Assembly: GCA_033763975.1 (NCBI GenBank)
Contig: JANRJM010000007.1
Location: 1 to 64,000 of the forward strand
DNA from: Planctomycetota bacterium
GTDB taxonomy: Bacteria; Planctomycetota; Phycisphaerae; Phycisphaerales; UBA1924
Reading direction: 5' to 3'
Length of the DNA stretch: 64,000 bases
Position 1 is the stretch's first letter. Each line of letters opens with the position of its first letter. Shown here piece by piece: positions 61,193-64,000 of the stretch. A program made the translations under genes and the position numbers. A model generated the notes under the pieces. The model worked only from the letters and a program-made list of their open reading frames with translations. It was not told the origin of the DNA and ran no database searches.

Positions 61193-61523
61193 CCTCGCCC
61201 GGCGCTGGGTCGGGGCCCTGCTCACCGTCGATCCCGCCGATCGCGAGGCCCTCGTCGCCGAGGTCGAGCGACGTGTCGCCTCGCTGTATCCGCTCGCGCC
61301 CGGCGCTGATCAGCCCGACGCGGGCTCGAGCCTCTCCGGCGCTGCCGACGAACCGCCCGCCGAGCCCGTCGACGTCGTGCACCCGCCCCGCCAGCGCGAC
61401 GGCTACGTCGAGCAGGTCCGCGTGACCTACGAGCGCGGGACGGCGTCGCCGCCGCCCCCCGCCGCGCGCGCCACGCCGAGCGCCCCGACGCCCGGGGCTC
61501 GGCGCGTACGCTCCCGCGGGTAG
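61080..61523 (+). CDS. Hypothetical protein overlapping the HTH gene
   Basis: 147 residues from the ATG at 61080; an in-frame ATG at 61158 is also possible. Only the segment LRPGTADLARRWVGALLTVD and PADREALVAEVERRVASLYP looks conserved, a helical domain of about 50 residues. The tail is Pro/Ala-rich. It starts 113 bp before the end of the HTH gene, an unusually long overlap. Family not recognised. Confidence 0.6.
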   Translation: MPTDPLFQYPTGPSRSPTPSAGEHLRMLVDLLRPGTADLARRWVGALLTVDPADREALVAEVERRVASLYPLAPGADQPDAGSSLSGAADEPPAEPVDVVHPPRQRDGYVEQVRVTYERGTASPPPPAARATPSAPTPGARRVRSRG

Positions 61524-61568
61524 GCCCGCGCCGTCGCGCCGGCCGCCGTTCGATCGGAGCCGGCGGGA

Positions 61569-63416
61569 ATGTCGACCAACGAAGCGCTGGCGTCGCGCCT
61601 GGAAGAAATCGCGGCCCTGCTCGACCTGCTGGGCGAAGACTCCTTCCGCGCCGCCGCCCACACCCGGGCCGCCCGCGCCGTCGCCGACCTCGCCCACGAC
61701 ATCGGCGATCTCGCCCGCGATCGGGCCAACATCACCGCCATCCCGGGGGTGGGCGCCAAGATCGCCGACAAGATCATCGAGTTCTGCACCACCGGCGCGA
61801 TCGCCGAGCTCGACGCCCTGCGCGCAAGGGTGCCCTCGGGCCTGCTCGCACTGCTCCGCATCCCGGGCCTGGGCCCCAAGACCGTCCGCGTGCTCTGGCA
61901 GCAGGGGGGCGTCACGGACGTCGCCTCGCTCGAGCAGTGCATCGAGAGCGGCGCGATCCTCTCGCTGCCCCGCATGGGCGCCAAGGCCGCCGAGAAGATC
62001 AAGGCCAACCTTGAGTTCGCCCGCAGCACGCAGCAGCGCCTGTGGCTCGGACGCGCCGCGCGCGTCGCCGACGTGTTCCTCGCGCGCGTGCGCGCCCTGC
62101 CCGCGGTCGAGCGTGCGGAAGTCGCCGGCTCCGTCCGGCGTGGCAAGGAAACCATCGGCGACATCGACATCCTGGTCGCGCTCAGGCCCGGGCACGAGCA
62201 CGCCGCCCTGTCGGTCGCCGAGACGTTCGCGTCCACGCCCGGCGTTGTCGGTGTCATCACCTCTGGCGAGGGGCGTAGTTCGGTGCGCGTCTCGCTCGAC
62301 GCCGACCACGGGCGCTGGGGGAGCCCCGCCTCCACGGACGCCGACGTCGCCGTCGCCGGCCCGACCATCCAGGTCGATCTCCGCGTGCTCCCGGCCGCGT
62401 CCTGGGGAGCCGCCCTCATGTACTTCACGGGCAGCAAGGAGCACAACGTCCGCCTGCGCGAGCGGGCCCTCTCCATGGGCATGACCCTCACCGACTGGGG
62501 CCTCTTCCCCGAAGACGATGGGAAAACCCCGCCCCACACCCGGGGCGTGGTGCCCGTTGCAGGCGCCACCGAAGAAGACGTCTACGCGAAGCTCGGCCTG
62601 CCCTGGATCCCCCCCGAAGTCCGCGAAGACCGGGGCGAACTCGACCGCCCCAACCTCGACCCGCGCGCCCCCTGGGCCCTCGTCGACGTCTCGCAGATCC
62701 GGGCCGAACTCCACGCCCACACCACCGCGTCCGACGGGCGCATGTCGATCGAAGAACTCGCCGCCGAGGCCGCCCGGCGCGGGTTCCACACGATCGCCGT
62801 CACCGATCACTCGCAGTCGTCGACGGTGGCGAACGGGCTGCGCCCTGACCGGCTTCGCCGGCACATCGACGCCGTTCGCGAGGCCGCCGCACGCACGAAG
62901 GGCATCACCATCCTCGCCGGCAGCGAGGTGGACATCCTGGCCGACGGGGTGCTCGACTACGACGACGAACTGCTCGCGCAGCTCGACGTGGTGGTCGCGA
63001 GCCCGCACGCCGCGCTGACGCAGGACCCCGCGACCGCCACCAGGCGCCTGCTCCGCGCCATCGAGCACCCGCTGGTGCACATCCTGGGGCACCCGACGGG
63101 GCGGCTCATCAACCGGCGCAAGGGCCTGGAGCCGGCGATGCCCGAGCTCATCGCCGCCGCGAAGCAGCACCGCGTCGCGCTGGAGATCAACGCCCACTGG
63201 ATGCGCCTGGACCTGCGCGACATCCACGTCCGCGCCGCCGTCGACGCCGGCTGCCTCATCGCGATCGACTGCGACGTCCACGCGCGCGAGGACTACGACA
63301 ACCTGCCGTACGGCGTCGCCACCGCCCGGCGCGGCTGGTGCACCCCGGACCTGTGCGTCAACACCTGGGACGCGCCCCGCCTGCACGCGTGGCTCAAGAG
63401 CAAAGGCCGCGGGTAG
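61569..63416 (+). CDS. polX: Family X DNA polymerase with C-terminal PHP domain
   Basis: 615 residues. N-terminal HhH region (AIPGVGAKIADKIIEF, IPGLGPKTVRVLW), the polymerase palm with GSVRRGKETIGDIDILVAL (catalytic Asp pair) and LMYFTGSKEHNVRLRE, and a PHP domain (about 375-600) with AELHAHTTASDGRMSIEELA, AVTDHS and DCDVHARED. It performs gap filling and PHP-associated 3' or phosphatase activity in base-excision repair. The length fits B. subtilis PolX (about 570). Confidence 0.95.
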   Translation: MSTNEALASRLEEIAALLDLLGEDSFRAAAHTRAARAVADLAHDIGDLARDRANITAIPGVGAKIADKIIEFCTTGAIAELDALRARVPSGLLALLRIPGLGPKTVRVLWQQGGVTDVASLEQCIESGAILSLPRMGAKAAEKIKANLEFARSTQQRLWLGRAARVADVFLARVRALPAVERAEVAGSVRRGKETIGDIDILVALRPGHEHAALSVAETFASTPGVVGVITSGEGRSSVRVSLDADHGRWGSPASTDADVAVAGPTIQVDLRVLPAASWGAALMYFTGSKEHNVRLRERALSMGMTLTDWGLFPEDDGKTPPHTRGVVPVAGATEEDVYAKLGLPWIPPEVREDRGELDRPNLDPRAPWALVDVSQIRAELHAHTTASDGRMSIEELAAEAARRGFHTIAVTDHSQSSTVANGLRPDRLRRHIDAVREAAARTKGITILAGSEVDILADGVLDYDDELLAQLDVVVASPHAALTQDPATATRRLLRAIEHPLVHILGHPTGRLINRRKGLEPAMPELIAAAKQHRVALEINAHWMRLDLRDIHVRAAVDAGCLIAIDCDVHAREDYDNLPYGVATARRGWCTPDLCVNTWDAPRLHAWLKSKGRG

Positions 63417-63457
63417 GCCGCGAACCCCGCCGCCGCTTCGCCGGTACATTCCACGAC

Positions 63458-63997
63458 ATGTGCGCGGTGGTCTCGCTCTACCTGTTCCTCGTTCTTATGG
63501 CGTGCGTCGGCACCCGCACGGACGAGCCCCGTTCGGAGATGATCGCCTCCTGCCGCCGGTGCAAGTACGACCTGCAGGGCCTCCCCGACAACGCCGCCTG
63601 CCCGGAATGCGGCGTGCCCGACCCCCGGACGCTCTTCCACGCGTCGCGGACGTTTCTCGTCCTCACGTGGTCGCGCCAGCCCCGCCTGCTGCTGCTGTCC
63701 GTCGGCGTGATGGTCGCGTACACCGCGTATGGCGAGGCGTTCATCGTCGAACTGCTCGCGGATTCCTACATGCGCATGGGCTTCCTCGAATCCACCGCCC
63801 GCAACGCCGTCCGCGTGCGCGACCTCCGGGGCGGTGCGCCCAGCGTGCTCGCCGCCCTCCCGCTCACCGCCGCCGTCGTCCTGTTCCCGTGCACCGCGAT
63901 GATCCGCGACGCGGTGACGGCCTGGAGAATCGCCCTGACCGCCCTCGCGCTGGGCATTGTCCTGACCGTGTATCTCCCGTGGGGCGTGACGCAGTAA
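63458..63997 (+). CDS. Zinc-ribbon membrane protein
   Basis: 179 residues from the ATG at 63458; an ATG at about residue 28, just before the ribbon, is an alternative. The ribbon is SCRRCKYDLQGLPDNAACPECG (two CxxC pairs), a signature frequent in planctomycete membrane proteins, followed by about three transmembrane segments (LLLLSVGVMVAYTAYG; SVLAALPLTAAVVLF; IALTALALGIVLTVYLPWG). Function unknown. It ends 3 bases before the window edge. Confidence 0.7.
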   Translation: MCAVVSLYLFLVLMACVGTRTDEPRSEMIASCRRCKYDLQGLPDNAACPECGVPDPRTLFHASRTFLVLTWSRQPRLLLLSVGVMVAYTAYGEAFIVELLADSYMRMGFLESTARNAVRVRDLRGGAPSVLAALPLTAAVVLFPCTAMIRDAVTAWRIALTALALGIVLTVYLPWGVTQ

Positions 63998-64000
63998 CCC

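Overview
The window looks like a chromosomal segment from a planctomycete, most likely class Phycisphaerae. The reasons are high GC throughout, an ECF sigma factor paired with a Ser/Thr kinase carrying TPRs, a protease with Asp/Asn-rich dockerin-like C-terminal repeats, a zinc-ribbon membrane protein of a type common in this phylum, and many lipoprotein-type genes. The assignment is inferred from gene content; no marker gene was compared.

Layout. (1) 1-6.2 kb, minus strand: a probable catabolic or redox cluster with a MarR regulator, four YcaC-like isochorismatase-fold hydrolases (one exported), an NAD(P)-binding protein, a DoxX-like protein, a tautomerase and an amidohydrolase cut by the window edge. 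(2) 6.4-10.5 kb: an ECF sigma/kinase pair, then a scar with an RHS fragment, an AT-rich islet, repeated hairpins and tRNA-Asn. (3) 10.6-31.7 kb: mostly housekeeping or single genes: rpmE, metH, nfo, a TPR lipoprotein, queF, a YhaM-like nuclease, a DUF4139 protein, a metallo-hydrolase, a subtilase, xylulokinase, a radical SAM protein, a sugar isomerase-like protein, two further sigma factor loci, AhpD-like and thioredoxin proteins. (4) 31.8-37.9 kb, minus strand: a TetR-controlled RND multidrug efflux operon with two clear palindromic operators, then an ArsR-SRPBCC pair. (5) 37.9-40.5 kb: a sulfur/redox-flavoured group (TauE remnant, rhodanese, AhpD-like, DUF442-like phosphatase).

(6) 40.8-54.5 kb: a heavy-metal region. 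It has an intact CzcCBA/Cus-like tripartite pump flanked by His-rich small proteins, then visibly eroded genes (a DUF4239 fragment, a TolC-RND deletion fusion, a copper-chaperone remnant), then CsoR and a CopA-like ATPase. (7) 54.5-57.7 kb: a compositionally different 3.2-kb segment ending at the 3' end of tRNA-Lys. It holds phage-like overlapping genes, a 15-bp perfect hairpin and three uncharacterised genes led by a TIGR04255-type protein; this is my best candidate for an undescribed system. (8) 57.8-64 kb: rpmF-plsX-fabH, an HTH regulator with an overlapping gene, a PolX/PHP DNA polymerase and a zinc-ribbon membrane protein.

How it fits together: the metal region pairs envelope efflux with cytoplasmic export (CopA) and a metal-sensing repressor, with several parts decayed. 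The rpmF-plsX-fabH block couples ribosome and lipid synthesis in its usual order.
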